From Pseudomonas sp. TTU2014-080ASC (GTDB taxonomy: Bacteria; Pseudomonadota; Gammaproteobacteria; Pseudomonadales; Pseudomonadaceae), in NCBI RefSeq assembly GCF_001446935.1, contig NZ_LKKK01000012.1:62001-126000 (forward strand): a stretch of DNA of 64,000 bases, in the 5' to 3' direction. Made by a program: the position numbers and the translations under genes. The notes beneath the pieces are model-generated. The model had not been told where the DNA came from, did not search any database, and was given only the letters and a program-made list of their open reading frames with translations. Of the stretch, positions 1 to 8,712 are shown one piece after another. Positions within the stretch are counted from its first letter, which is position 1. Every line of letters starts with the position of its first letter.

Positions 1-1680
1 AGCCGTAACAGCAAACCGCGCCAGCCCACCGACTCACCGCTTTACCCACTGCTCAGCGCCGCCGCCGAGTACTACAAGCAGGCTCTCAAGCACCATCCGC
101 AACGCAAAGCAGCAGTGGACTACTTGAAAGGGCGCGGCTTGTCCGGAGAAATCGCCCGCGATTTCAGCCTCGGCTTTGCCCCGCCCGGCTGGGACAACCT
201 GCGCAAACACCTTGGCGGCGACGGCCTGCAACAAAAGGCCATGATCGACGCCGGTCTGCTGGTGGAGAACGCCGAAAGCGGCAAGCAGTACGACCGTTTC
301 CGTGATCGCATCATGTTCCCGATCCGCGACTCTCGCGGGCGGGTCATTGCCTTCGGCGGCCGAGTGCTGGGCGACGAAAAGCCCAAGTATCTCAACTCGC
401 CAGAGACCCCGGTTTTCCACAAAGGCCAGGAACTCTATGGCCTGTTCGAAGCCCGCAAACATAACCGCAACCTTGATGAAATCATGGTCGTGGAAGGCTA
501 CATGGATGTCATCGCCCTCGCCCAACAAGGCCTGCGCAACGCCGTCGCCACCCTCGGCACCGCCACCAGCGAAGAACATCTGAAACGCCTGTTCCGCCTG
601 GTGCCCAGCGTACTCTTTTGCTTCGATGGCGATACCGCCGGGCGTAATGCCGCCTGGCGCGCACTGGAAGCCACCCTGCCCAACCTGCAGGACGGCCGCC
701 GCGCACGTTTCCTTTTCCTGCCGGATGGTGAAGACCCAGACACCTTGGTGCGCCAGGAAGGCACAGACGCCTTCCGCGCCCGCATTAACCAGCAGGCACA
801 GCCGCTGGCCGACTACTTCTTCCAGCACCTCAGCGAAGAAGCCGACCCCAGCTCGCTTGAAGGCAAAGCCCACCTGACCACGCTGGCTGCGCCACTGATT
901 GAGAAAATCCCGGGCAACACTCTGCGCGCCCTGATGCGCCAGCGCCTGAGCCAGATCACCGGACTCACCGCGCAAGCCCTTGATGAACTGACACCCGCGG
1001 GCCATACCGCCCCGGCCAGCAGCCCAGCCGCAAGCGCTGACTATCCCGACTACTCGGATATGCCGGATAGCGCCTTTTACGACGCAGAACCCAGCCACAG
1101 CGATTTCATACAGCCTAATCCGGCCCCAGAATTCGACAGCAGCGGCTTCAAAGGCAAGGGAAAAGGCAAAGGAGAGTGGAAGAAAGAAGGTGGTAAGTGG
1201 ACGAAAAAGGGCGACTTCGCACCTCGCCAGCCACGCACCGCCATCAGCGTGGAATCACCCCACCTGGTCGCCCTGCGCACCCTCTTGCACCACCCACATC
1301 TGGCACAAAAAGTCGAAGATGTGAGCCATTTCGCCGCTGAAGACGACACTTACGCCCAGCTCTTGGTTGCACTGCTCGGCGCGCTACAGAAAAATCCGAA
1401 AATGCGCTCTTTACAGCTGATTGCACGCTGGCACGGCACCGAACAAGGCCGACTACTTCGCGCTCTGGCAGAAAAAGAGTGGTTAATTTCAGATGACAAC
1501 CTTGAACAACAGTTTTTCGACACTATAACTAGATTGATCGACCGTCAGCGCGAGCGCAGCTTGGAACATTTACTAAGCAAAGCACGTCAAAGTGAGCTCA
1601 GCGCGGAAGAGAAAGACCAGCTACGAAACCTGTTAACCCGCAACTCCTCAGGGGATATACCGCGCCCAACTGGCGCATAA
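1..1680 (+). CDS. dnaG: DNA primase, 5' end outside window
   Basis: Replicative primase that makes RNA primers on the lagging strand and works with the DnaB helicase. The frame is open from base 1, so the zinc-binding N terminus lies upstream of the window; the visible part covers most of the protein. The TOPRIM catalytic core is clear: the VVEGYMD glutamate motif near base 490 and the CFDGDTAGR aspartate motif near base 620. A Lys/Gly-rich low-complexity linker (about 1155-1215) separates the core from the C-terminal helicase-binding domain. It is followed directly by rpoD, the usual Pseudomonas end of the macromolecular-synthesis operon. Identification is secure; only the start is missing. 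Confidence 0.97.
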   Translation, partial: SRNSKPRQPTDSPLYPLLSAAAEYYKQALKHHPQRKAAVDYLKGRGLSGEIARDFSLGFAPPGWDNLRKHLGGDGLQQKAMIDAGLLVENAESGKQYDRFRDRIMFPIRDSRGRVIAFGGRVLGDEKPKYLNSPETPVFHKGQELYGLFEARKHNRNLDEIMVVEGYMDVIALAQQGLRNAVATLGTATSEEHLKRLFRLVPSVLFCFDGDTAGRNAAWRALEATLPNLQDGRRARFLFLPDGEDPDTLVRQEGTDAFRARINQQAQPLADYFFQHLSEEADPSSLEGKAHLTTLAAPLIEKIPGNTLRALMRQRLSQITGLTAQALDELTPAGHTAPASSPAASADYPDYSDMPDSAFYDAEPSHSDFIQPNPAPEFDSSGFKGKGKGKGEWKKEGGKWTKKGDFAPRQPRTAISVESPHLVALRTLLHHPHLAQKVEDVSHFAAEDDTYAQLLVALLGALQKNPKMRSLQLIARWHGTEQGRLLRALAEKEWLISDDNLEQQFFDTITRLIDRQRERSLEHLLSKARQSELSAEEKDQLRNLLTRNSSGDIPRPTGA

Positions 1681-1700
1681 GCATGTAACTCGGGTATAAT
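1672..1700 (+). promoter_or_regulatory. Probable rpoD promoter
   Basis: A perfect TATAAT hexamer at 1695-1700 lies in the short dnaG-rpoD gap, 47 bases before the rpoD ATG, preceded by a G-rich stretch. No good -35 hexamer is visible, so this may be an extended or activator-dependent promoter. It would let rpoD be expressed independently of dnaG. Confidence 0.5.
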
Positions 1701-1747
1701 CCTCCGCTTGTTTTTTGCCCGCCAAGACCTTCAATGGATAGGGTGTT

Positions 1748-3595
1748 ATGTCCGGAAAAGCGCAACAGCAATCTCGTTTGAAAGAATTGATCAGCCGTGG
1801 ACGTGAGCAGGGATACCTGACTTACGCGGAGGTCAATGACCACCTGCCGGAGGATATTTCCGATCCGGAACAGGTGGAAGACATCATCCGCATGATCAAT
1901 GACATGGGGATCAACGTATTCGAGACTGCCCCGGATGCGGATGCCCTGTTGTTGGCCGAAGCCGATACTGATGAAGCAGCCGCCGAAGAGGCAGCCGCAG
2001 CACTCGCAGCCGTTGAAACCGATATTGGCCGCACCACCGACCCGGTGCGCATGTACATGCGCGAAATGGGTACTGTGGAACTGCTGACCCGCGAAGGCGA
2101 AATCGAAATCGCCAAACGCATCGAAGAAGGCATCCGCGAAGTCATGGGCGCTATCGCCCACTTCCCCGGCACTGTCGACAGCATTCTCGCCGAATACACC
2201 CGCGTAACCACAGAAGGTGGCCGCCTGGTTGAAGTCCTCAGTGGCTACATCGACCCGGATGACGGCACCTTGCCTGCGGAAACAGCTGCACCTGTCCCAC
2301 TGAAGGACGGTGAAGCCGCTGAAGAAAGCGACGACGAAGAAGCCGACGAAGAAGCCTCCGACGACGAAGACGAAGGTGATGGCGGTCCAGATCCGGAGGA
2401 AGCACAGCGCCGTTTTGCTGCCGTTTCCGAAGCACTGGATGCAGTCAAAAAAGCCCTGAAAAAGAACGGCCGTGGCAGCAAGCAGAGCATCGCTGCTCTG
2501 AGCGAGCTGGCCGACCTGTTCATGCCGATCAAACTCGTGCCGAAGCAGTACGACACATTGGTTGCCCATGTTCGCAGTGCTCTGGAGCGCCTGCGCGCCC
2601 AGGAACGCGCCATCATGCAACTGTGCGTGCGTGACGCCCGCATGCCTCGCGCCGACTTCCTGCGCCTGTTCCCAGGCAACGAAATCGACGAAAGCTGGGC
2701 CGACCAACTGGCCAAAGGTAAAGCCAAATACGCAGAAGCGATTGGCAACCTGAAAGAAGACATCCAGCGCTGCCAGCAAAAGCTGATCGCACTGGAGGCC
2801 GAGACCGAACTCAGCCTGGCTGAGATCAAAGACATCAACCGTCGCATGTCCATCGGCGAGGCTAAGGCCCGCCGTGCGAAGAAAGAGATGGTTGAAGCGA
2901 ACCTGCGCCTGGTGATCTCCATCGCCAAGAAGTACACCAACCGCGGTTTGCAGTTCCTCGACCTGATTCAGGAAGGCAACATCGGCCTGATGAAAGCGGT
3001 GGACAAGTTCGAATACCGTCGCGGCTACAAGTTCTCCACATACGCCACTTGGTGGATTCGCCAGGCGATCACTCGCTCCATTGCTGACCAGGCACGGACC
3101 ATCCGTATCCCGGTTCACATGATCGAGACGATCAACAAACTCAACCGTATTTCCCGCCAGATGCTGCAGGAAATGGGCCGCGAGCCGACCCCGGAAGAGC
3201 TGGGCGAACGCATGGAAATGCCAGAGGACAAAATCCGCAAGGTATTGAAGATCGCTAAAGAGCCGATCTCCATGGAAACCCCGATCGGCGACGACGAAGA
3301 TTCGCATCTGGGCGACTTCATTGAGGACTCCACCATGCAATCGCCAATCGACGTGGCGACCGTGGAAAGCCTCAAAGAAGCCACCCGCGAAGTACTCTCC
3401 GGCCTCACCGCCCGTGAAGCCAAAGTACTGCGCATGCGCTTCGGCATCGACATGAACACCGACCACACCCTTGAGGAAGTCGGCAAACAGTTCGATGTAA
3501 CCCGCGAACGTATCCGTCAGATTGAAGCGAAAGCGCTACGCAAACTGCGTCACCCGACGCGCAGCGAGCACCTCCGCTCCTTCCTCGACGAGTAA
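1748..3595 (+). CDS. rpoD: RNA polymerase sigma factor RpoD (sigma-70)
   Basis: Primary housekeeping sigma factor, 615 residues, the usual length in pseudomonads. The N-terminal region 1.1 is followed by an acidic Glu/Asp-rich stretch (about 195-220) typical of the non-conserved region. Regions 2.1-2.4 are recognisable by [15 protein letters not shown] and the [10 protein letters not shown] motif. Region 4.2 carries [20 protein letters not shown], the -35 recognition helix-turn-helix, near the C terminus. It sits after dnaG and is closed by a strong terminator. No anomaly seen. Confidence 0.99.
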   Translation: MSGKAQQQSRLKELISRGREQGYLTYAEVNDHLPEDISDPEQVEDIIRMINDMGINVFETAPDADALLLAEADTDEAAAEEAAAALAAVETDIGRTTDPVRMYMREMGTVELLTREGEIEIAKRIEEGIREVMGAIAHFPGTVDSILAEYTRVTTEGGRLVEVLSGYIDPDDGTLPAETAAPVPLKDGEAAEESDDEEADEEASDDEDEGDGGPDPEEAQRRFAAVSEALDAVKKALKKNGRGSKQSIAALSELADLFMPIKLVPKQYDTLVAHVRSALERLRAQERAIMQLCVRDARMPRADFLRLFPGNEIDESWADQLAKGKAKYAEAIGNLKEDIQRCQQKLIALEAETELSLAEIKDINRRMSIGEAKARRAKKEMVEANLRLVISIAKKYTNRGLQFLDLIQEGNIGLMKAVDKFEYRRGYKFSTYATWWIRQAITRSIADQARTIRIPVHMIETINKLNRISRQMLQEMGREPTPEELGERMEMPEDKIRKVLKIAKEPISMETPIGDDEDSHLGDFIEDSTMQSPIDVATVESLKEATREVLSGLTAREAKVLRMRFGIDMNTDHTLEEVGKQFDVTRERIRQIEAKALRKLRHPTRSEHLRSFLDE

Positions 3596-3599
3596 CACC

Positions 3600-3624
3600 A
3601 AAACCCCGGCTCTGCCGGGGTTTT
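3600..3624 (+). terminator. Rho-independent terminator of rpoD
   Basis: An 11-bp GC-rich stem (AAAACCCCGGC with its complement) around a TCT loop ends in a T run, four bases after the rpoD stop. Confidence 0.93.
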
Positions 3625-3686
3625 GCTTTATAGGCTCCAGTTTTCCCGTGCCTGACGCACAAAACCAACTACATCAACGCTTTAGC

Positions 3687-3716
3687 TTGGCTATCGGCAA
3701 ATCACCTCGCTATAAT
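3687..3716 (+). promoter_or_regulatory. Sigma-70 promoter of the tRNA gene
   Basis: TTGGCT (3687-3692) and TATAAT (3711-3716) are 18 bp apart, and the tRNA begins 14 bp after the -10. The GC-rich discriminator between them is typical of stringently controlled stable RNA promoters. Confidence 0.8.
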
Positions 3717-3730
3717 CGCCCGACCCCTGA

Positions 3731-3807
3731 GGGCCTATAGCTCAGTCGGTTAGAGCAGAGGACTCATAATCCTTTGGTCCACGGTTCGAGTCCGTGTGGG
3801 CCCACCA
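3731..3807 (+). tRNA. tRNA with CAU anticodon (Met or Ile2)
   Basis: A 77-nt cloverleaf with encoded CCA. The seven-base acceptor stem GGGCCTA pairs with TGGGCCC, the T arm has TTCGAGT in its loop, and the anticodon CAT is at 3765-3767. A CAU anticodon can be elongator methionine or, after lysidine modification, isoleucine (AUA codons). The anticodon stem resembles both classes and I cannot decide from sequence alone. The position after rpoD is conserved in Pseudomonas. Confidence 0.96.
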
Positions 3808-3812
3808 CCTTC

Positions 3813-3835
3813 AAAGCCGCGCACTGCGCGGCTTT
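3813..3835 (+). terminator. Terminator after the tRNA
   Basis: Stem AAAGCCGCGC with its complement around ACT, followed by TTTT. A nearly identical hairpin occurs at 32641-32667. Confidence 0.85.
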
Positions 3836-3956
3836 TGTGTTTCTGGACAATAGGCTCTGACGCCTTCAAAAGAAGTCAAAATCAGCAATGTGTTCACAAA
3901 ACGTCCACACGCGCTACTAATGCCCCACAGCCATATGAGCGCCTGGGCAGTTAGCC

Positions 3957-4576
3957 GTGCCAATCAATATCGGTATTTACGTTTACGACGACGTTGAGGT
4001 CCTCGACTTTGCCGGCCCTTATGAAGTCTTTACCACCGCACCCCGCATGTGTCTGCGCAATAACCTAGCGGGGCTCCGCTGCCCAATGTCTTCACCATTG
4101 GCCGTACTTCCGCCTCAGTCACAGCCCTCGCTAGGCTGAAGGTTGCCCCTGACTGCACAATCAGTGATCACCCGGACATTGATTACCTGATTGTGCCGAC
4201 CGGTGTGGTGGATATTGAGCTGGATAAAGTCGATGTAATCGACTGGATCCGCACTGAATTGATCCCCGATCGCTTAATTGCAAGCGTGTGTACCGACGCA
4301 TTCTTGCTGGCGAAGCCCGGCAAGCTGGCAGGTAAACGAGTGACCACACACAGGGAAGACATTGACGACCTCAAGGCCATGCTCCCCTCACTCGACGTTC
4401 TCAGTGCAGTGCGCTGGGTCGATGAAGATTCTTTCGTCACATCAGCCGGTATTTAGACAGGGATAGACATGAGCCTGCACCTTCTGGAACGCCTACACTC
4501 TCGCGAATTGGCTGAGCGTACAGCACGACAGCTGGACTTTGACTGGACAGAGAACGATAGCGGCCGAAAGGCTTAG
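3957..4576 (+). pseudogene. Broken DJ-1/PfpI (GlxA-like) protein gene
   Basis: The N-terminal piece, starting at a GTG, reads as a DJ-1/PfpI domain (VYDDVEVLDFAGPYEVF). Around 4060-4080 the frame shifts; the next frame continues NVFTIGRTSASVTA and later the nucleophile-elbow motif SVCTDAFLLAKPG with TTH and SAG signatures. A TAG at 4454-4456 interrupts this second frame, after which it stays open to a stop at 4574-4576. Restoring one base and one codon would give a single protein of about 205 residues, normal for the family. The gene is therefore disrupted by one frameshift and one nonsense codon and is presumably inactive. Confidence 0.8.
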
Positions 4577-4983
4577 TGCTAAACGAAGCCCAAGTAAAAA
4601 GCAGCACCAGCCAATCAGATAACAAGATTGGTCTATGGCGACACAATCAGCTCACTTGGCCGCTCCTAAGCTTTGCTTGCCCGCATCTGCTCGCCTAAAA
4701 TCAGGCCCAAGGGCGGTAACTCGGCATGCCGAACCGAAAGTGCGCTGGTTGATTTAACGCTTGATTTGAGAGCATACCAAGCTTAATCCGTTATTAAGGC
4801 TGCATCGTACGCCTGCCTGGCGGCGGGCGCAGTACGCGTTATCAAATCAGCAATTCAGACATATCAAGCAGCGAATCGGGCTAGCGCTCCCAAGACCAGC
4901 GCAACAGCCTTCCACCGCGAGCATTTGATCATTATCCCGGCGGCAATGGCAGGTCATCGTTAATGGCAGGTTGCAGATCCCGT
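4577..4983. other. Gene-poor intergenic stretch
   Basis: No convincing coding region. Base composition is mixed and resembles decayed accessory DNA. ATTTAAC at 4752-4758 matches the integron core RYYYAAC, but no partner was found at attC-like distance. Confidence 0.4.
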
Positions 4984-5184
4984 TCAGGGATTTCCCAGAT
5001 CAGCAATTGGGGCGTTTTTTTTGAAGGCGGGACTGACGAAGTAATCCTTGACGGCACCTAAGACCTCCCCGCCGTCTTTGTCAAAGTTACACAAGCTCGC
5101 ACCTAAGGCTTGCTCTAAAAATGGCACGAAGTTGGAGTTTCCCGAACGTAAATAAATCCGCCCCCTTTTCTTGTTAGGTCGCAT
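4984..5184 (-). CDS. Hypothetical protein fragment, 66 aa
   Basis: An open frame begins immediately after the stop of the upstream nuclease-like gene. Its first codons overlap the attC-like half site. The residues read like the tail of a real globular protein (RGRIYLRSGNSNFVPFLEQ) rather than noise, but I do not recognise a family. It may be a truncated cassette gene or the C terminus of a gene broken by cassette insertion. No obvious ribosome binding site is visible. Confidence 0.3.
   Translation of the reverse strand: MRPNKKRGRIYLRSGNSNFVPFLEQALGASLCNFDKDGGEVLGAVKDYFVSPAFKKNAPIADLGNP
5173..5179 (-). repeat. attC-like half site (R'') after nuclease gene
   Basis: On the minus strand ACCTAAC matches the integron core consensus RYYYAAC and lies 5 bases past the stop codon of the nuclease-like gene, where an attC R'' box is expected. 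No matching R' box or inverted repeat was found within 150 bp, so this site is partial or degenerate. Confidence 0.4.
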
Positions 5185-5883
5185 TTAAGGCTGCGGGGGC
5201 GGGAGTGGCAGTGTTGTGCGGTGCTTAGCACTTCTAATTCGCCAAATGTAAACAGTAAAGCCATTCATGCTTGTTGCATGAACTCGCTGAGTGATGAAGC
5301 GGCGAGGGCATTGTGATTGATAGTAGCTAGAGAATTCATTACAAGCTTCAAGTTGTGGGGCGGACAGAGAATTGACGACAATTGTTTTGTCAGTGCTGGT
5401 TGAAAAATCCAGAAATTCTTGAAAGAAATTCACTCTGCCGCCGCGACTCCCTATATTTGCTTGTGAATTCTGGAAATTGTTTGTGAAGTTAGTTGCTTCA
5501 CCTGCCACTAGAAAATAACGGAAAACGTGCTGTGACTCTGCATTTCGTAACGCCTCAAGCCTTAGCAAATCATCAATTACGCGCTGTTTGTCAAAGGCGC
5601 CTTTGCCAACCCATTTCAATTCAAAGGCAGCTGTAAGCCGGTTTTTCTCACGGCTGGAAAGACAGAAATCAATTTGACGAGGACGGCCGCGCCTTCCTGC
5701 AGGATTGAGGTTAGGATGGTCAACTTCGGAATCTAGCGGCCCGGAGTGATGATGTAGTAAATATTCACCAATAGGCTGACTAAGATAGTGTTCGGACATG
5801 AGTGCTCCACGACCGCAAAGATTTTGAAAGCAAAGCCAATGCAGTACTGCTGATCCAAGATCATTAACGCGTTTTATGTCCAT
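5185..5883 (-). CDS. PD-(D/E)XK nuclease-like protein, cassette gene
   Basis: A 232-residue protein without a close family I can name. The segment IDFCLSS (Asp72) followed 16 residues later by FELKW (Glu88, Lys90) fits the D...ExK core of the PD-(D/E)XK nuclease fold. Arg and Gly residues before it (RRGRPRQ) could contact DNA. Base composition is richer in A+T than the surrounding housekeeping genes, consistent with transfer. The ATG lies 17 bases past an attC-like GTTAGGC box, and the stop lies just before another core-like box: cassette architecture. It is read in the same direction as the HEPN-like gene upstream. A restriction-like or toxin role is an inference; catalytic activity is untested. 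Confidence 0.55.
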   Translation of the reverse strand: MDIKRVNDLGSAVLHWLCFQNLCGRGALMSEHYLSQPIGEYLLHHHSGPLDSEVDHPNLNPAGRRGRPRQIDFCLSSREKNRLTAAFELKWVGKGAFDKQRVIDDLLRLEALRNAESQHVFRYFLVAGEATNFTNNFQNSQANIGSRGGRVNFFQEFLDFSTSTDKTIVVNSLSAPQLEACNEFSSYYQSQCPRRFITQRVHATSMNGFTVYIWRIRSAKHRTTLPLPPPQP

Positions 5884-5899
5884 AATTCTCGCTTATGTA

Positions 5900-5976
5900 G
5901 CCTAACGCCCCAATAACCGGCGCGCGTCTTTTTGCGCGTCCGACGCCGAAGGCGCGACGTTAATTGGATTGTAGGC
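5900..5976 (-). repeat. attC-like recombination site 1
   Basis: About 77 bp bounded on the plus strand by GCCTAAC (5900-5906) and, as reverse complement, GCCTACA. The inner arms CCAATAACCGGCGCGC and CCAATTAACGTCGCGC are imperfect complements, giving the R/L box arrangement of an attC hairpin. The minus-strand GTTAGGC box is followed at once by the start region of the nuclease-like gene. The last 24 codons of the HEPN-like gene and its stop lie inside the site. Confidence 0.6.
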
Positions 5977-6420
5977 ATTTTTAACCTTGACCGAATTTAG
6001 AAACTCTCTGACAGGCAAGTTATCTAGAAAGAACTTTTCGAGTGCTCTATTAAGCTCTCGAATCCATATCTCACTATCCTGAACTATCAAATATTTCTGA
6101 GCCTTTTCTGTTAATGGATCTTTTTGATAATGGAACGTCGCATTCCGTAATAATCTGAGGAAATCGACGTACTCTTCATTACTTAATAGCTTGTCTACCG
6201 CTTCATGCGAGCAATTCAGCTCTTTATAGCCTTCGACTACAACGTAAATTAATGAATACCACACTGACATTCTGTGGAGAGTTGAGGCCATACCCCCAAT
6301 CTCTTTAACCCACTCTTCAGCATCGAAATTACCGATATTGGGTAACTCTGCAGACACAAACTGCTTCACTGCATCTGCCGTGCACCAATGTTTATGTAGA
6401 GCGACTAGCTGTGGATTCAT
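5902..6420 (-). CDS. HEPN-like protein, cassette gene
   Basis: A 172-residue soluble, mainly helical protein. LRNATFH at residues 91-97 contains Arg92 and His97, matching the Rx4-6H motif of HEPN RNases, which are common in toxin-antitoxin and abortive-infection systems. No second domain or membrane segment is visible. The ATG starts 8 bases after a GTTAGGC core box, and the TAG stop overlaps the next core box, so the gene fills one cassette almost exactly. No antitoxin such as an MNT nucleotidyltransferase is next to it; the neighbouring cassette carries the nuclease-like gene. The HEPN assignment rests on one motif and the helical character, so it is moderate. Confidence 0.55.
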   Translation of the reverse strand: MNPQLVALHKHWCTADAVKQFVSAELPNIGNFDAEEWVKEIGGMASTLHRMSVWYSLIYVVVEGYKELNCSHEAVDKLLSNEEYVDFLRLLRNATFHYQKDPLTEKAQKYLIVQDSEIWIRELNRALEKFFLDNLPVREFLNSVKVKNAYNPINVAPSASDAQKDARRLLGR

Positions 6421-6427
6421 GATTAGT

Positions 6428-6543
6428 GCCTAACAGTGATTAGACCGCATTCGTGTTTAACGCATAGTGCGTGTACGCGATATAACTCCGCCATTGGCCG
6501 AACCATAAGGCAAAATAAATCCTTAGCGGTCAATCTGTTGGGC
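6428..6543 (-). repeat. attC-like recombination site 2
   Basis: Outer boxes GCCTAAC (6428-6434) and GTTGGGC (6537-6543) match RYYYAAC and GTTRRRY. The complementarity continues inward: GCCTAACAG, then ATTAGACCGC on one arm against GCCCAACAG, then ATTGACCGC on the other, with unpaired bases as in the extrahelical positions of attC. Length 116 bp is within the known range. It directly precedes the HEPN-like gene, so it should belong to a lost or ORF-less upstream cassette. Confidence 0.65.
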
Positions 6544-6901
6544 GCACATAAGGCCACAGATAACGTATTCGCTTGAATGCTCGTTTTTACGCTTCCGCTA
6601 TTTTTGATAATGACTTTGCAGTGATGCAAAGCCCGTAGGGCTATGGATCGGCAAGGGGTGCGTAATATATAAGCTAGACGGAGCGGCATAGCATTACCTG
6701 CTAGAGAGCCTTCATTCTCTTGAGCATACTGAATAGTAAGCTACCTAGCTAGACAATAAAGAAATAAAGGGGACTGATCTATGTACGAGCGCGTGCCTCA
6801 TCTCGTCCATCTGGTAGTTACGAGCCTATGAGATGTTAGAGCGGGTGTAAGTAGCGGTATCACAAAGACTCTGCCCTTCCAGATCACTACCAATAACACG
6901 A
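6544..6901. other. Region without a supported gene
   Basis: A low-GC stretch where a further integron cassette would be expected. A minus-strand frame crosses it but runs through the attC-like site and has no protein-like character. No promoter or terminator recognised. Confidence 0.4.
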
Positions 6902-7380
6902 TCAATTATTAAACATCGGCAAATACCCCAACTCGACGAGCTTGGTGTCGTGAGTTCCGACGATGCGGGAGTGGTCGCGGTTGCGCTCATCCATCACCTG
7001 CTCGACGTTCACCATGACGGTTCCACGGCCTGGAATGTCGATGAGTTCTTTGGCATCCGGAAAGTCGCTGCGATTTAGCTCTTGGGGGGGCAGATGCCTA
7101 TCCAGCCGATGGTCTGTCGGTCTGAGAAGACTTGCTCTTTCATGTAGTACTTGCGGGGGACTATCACGACCCAATCGATCTCGGGTCATAGGCTTACCGC
7201 CAGCTTTAGCATTTCAATCAGCAAGCTGAGCGGGCTCTCCTGCCCATTACAGGCATACACGCTCAGGCAATTCGGGTATCCGGCATCAACCCCTTTTGAC
7301 GCCTCGTTTACCAAGTACTCAATGTATTCGACTACTTCGCGTTTTAATGCTTCTTGAGGAGAGGAGCCTTTTAATACCAT
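6902..7380 (-). pseudogene. Broken hypothetical gene (stop plus poly-G frameshift)
   Basis: Three consecutive segments read as one protein. The first (7186-7380) begins MVLKGSSPQEALKREVVEYI and ends at a TGA at 7186-7188. The same frame then continues PEIDWVVIVPRKYYMKEQ until a stop at 7075-7077. A frameshift at the seven-G run 7084-7090 joins it to ELNRSDFPDAKELIDIPGRG, which runs to the final stop at 6902. The restored product would be about 158 residues. I do not recognise the family. Confidence 0.55.
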
Positions 7381-7439
7381 TTGCTTAGCTGTGGATGTAA
7401 TTCACCTAAGCCGCTCAAATAGTGATGAAACCTCTGCAC

Positions 7440-7574
7440 CTACTCTTCGCGGGGCATGAAGCAGTAGACGATGCGCATAAGGAAATGCATTGGCCTCTGG
7501 CCGATGGTGTCGAACTGGGCCGCGCCGAGTACAGCTGCATTTAATGAGTGACATGCCCGAAGCAGAAATCCTTC
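7440..7574 (-). pseudogene. C-terminal remnant of an unidentified protein
   Basis: A minus-strand frame ending at a TAG (7440-7442) reads LNAAVLGAAQFDTIGQRP and MHFLMRIVYCFMPREE, which looks like a genuine C terminus but has no start. A plus-strand frame over the same bases (7421-7544, MKPLHLLFAGHEAVDDAHKE) also looks plausible, so the coding strand is uncertain. Confidence 0.3.
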
Positions 7575-7598
7575 GCTCCGGGCATTACGTGAGAGCAC

Positions 7599-8597
7599 CT
7601 AGCCGTCATCATTCCCTTTGCTGGCCAGCATGGTCTGTATCTGCAACACCGAATCCTGCGTGCGTTTGGCCAAGTTGCGCACCTCGTCGGCGACCACGGC
7701 AAAACCGCGCCCTTGTTCACCGGCACGGGCGGCTTCGATGGCTGCGTTGAGTGCCAGCAGGTTGGTTTGCTCGGCGATGCCTTTGATTGCCGAAGCGACG
7801 ACTGAGATTTCCTGGTAGGTCTTGTGGATGTTCTGGCTTTCGCGCTCGCGCATGGCTTCAGCTGCACGTTCATCGGTAATGTCGCGGGTAGCGCCGGTGA
7901 CGCGGATCAGCTTGCCGTGACTGTCTCGCAAGCAGCGGCCGCGTTCACGGAACCAGAGGTCACCACGGGTTTTGTGGCGCATGCGGTATTCAACGACATA
8001 CACGTGAGATCCGGTGGGGTCGGCCATCATGTCGGCAAAGGCTTTCATCACGCCTTTCTGATCATCCGGATTGGCAATCGCGAAATAGTGGTCCCAACCA
8101 TCGGCGAACTCTTCACGGGAGTAACCGACCAGTGCCCGGAACTGATCAGACCAGCGAATCACGTTTGCGGGATGGTTGGGGTCGCCGTTGACCACTTTGA
8201 GGTCCCAGCAGCCTTCGGTGAGGGTTTGCTTGGTCAGTTCCCAGACCTGAGCTTCCTGCTCAAGCTCATCAATACGCGCCTGTAACGCTGCGATCTGGTT
8301 ATAGGATTCCTCCAGCCGATCACGCATCAGGCGGCGTTCGTCCTCTATTTCTTCCTTTAACTGGCGGGCCTCCCCCAAAGCCTGCGCGAGTTCGCGCTCA
8401 ACCTCTTGGCGCTTTGCGCTCTCGCTTTGGCCATCTGCCTGGACCTTGGCCCAGACGCTGCAAATCAGGTCGGTCAGCTCTTTCTCTTCGTTCAGATGTG
8501 CAAGCTTGCTGGGGTCGAGCCAGTCGCCGGCAGCCCAGCGTGAAAACAGCAATGTCAGGTCATTAACCAAGTCTTGGGAACGTTTTGCAAACCACAT
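7599..8597 (-). CDS. Short cytoplasmic PAS chemoreceptor-like protein
   Basis: A 332-residue soluble sensor with no membrane helix. Residues about 60-130 form a long charged coiled coil. One PAS domain follows at about 135-255 ([17 protein letters not shown] ... [15 protein letters not shown]). The methyl-accepting signalling tip is present: [20 protein letters not shown] then [19 protein letters not shown]. The protein stops only about 20 residues after the tip, so the returning arm of the signalling hairpin is missing or very short. I chose the ATG at 8597, which has GAGG six bases upstream, over the GTG at 8609. It could be a natural minimal receptor or a truncation at the edge of the degraded patch. 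Confidence 0.75.
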   Translation of the reverse strand: MWFAKRSQDLVNDLTLLFSRWAAGDWLDPSKLAHLNEEKELTDLICSVWAKVQADGQSESAKRQEVERELAQALGEARQLKEEIEDERRLMRDRLEESYNQIAALQARIDELEQEAQVWELTKQTLTEGCWDLKVVNGDPNHPANVIRWSDQFRALVGYSREEFADGWDHYFAIANPDDQKGVMKAFADMMADPTGSHVYVVEYRMRHKTRGDLWFRERGRCLRDSHGKLIRVTGATRDITDERAAEAMRERESQNIHKTYQEISVVASAIKGIAEQTNLLALNAAIEAARAGEQGRGFAVVADEVRNLAKRTQDSVLQIQTMLASKGNDDG

Positions 8598-8712
8598 ATC
8601 TCGCCTCACCCTCTTTAATTATTAGTAATGGGTAGTCGGATCTGCGCCCTTGCACTTGCTGAAATCCCCCCAAGCAAGCGCTGAGCGAACCGGCTCATAT
8701 AATCATTGAAAG

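Noticed and set aside
34..1098. 354-codon open frame opposite dnaG
   Set aside because: Antisense shadow of the primase gene with no protein-like motif.
1598..3466. 622-codon open frame opposite rpoD
   Set aside because: Composition reflects the complement of a GC-rich gene (many Phe, Val, Gly, Asp); no domain, and rpoD on the other strand is certain.
6423..6689. 88-codon minus-strand frame
   Set aside because: Runs through the attC-like hairpin, has no ribosome site and no recognisable protein character.
3780..8600. Genomic island integrated at the tRNA 3' end
   Set aside because: I looked for a repeat of the tRNA 3' end downstream to 8.6 kb and saw none, and there is no integrase gene; the patch may still be accessory but att sites are not supported.
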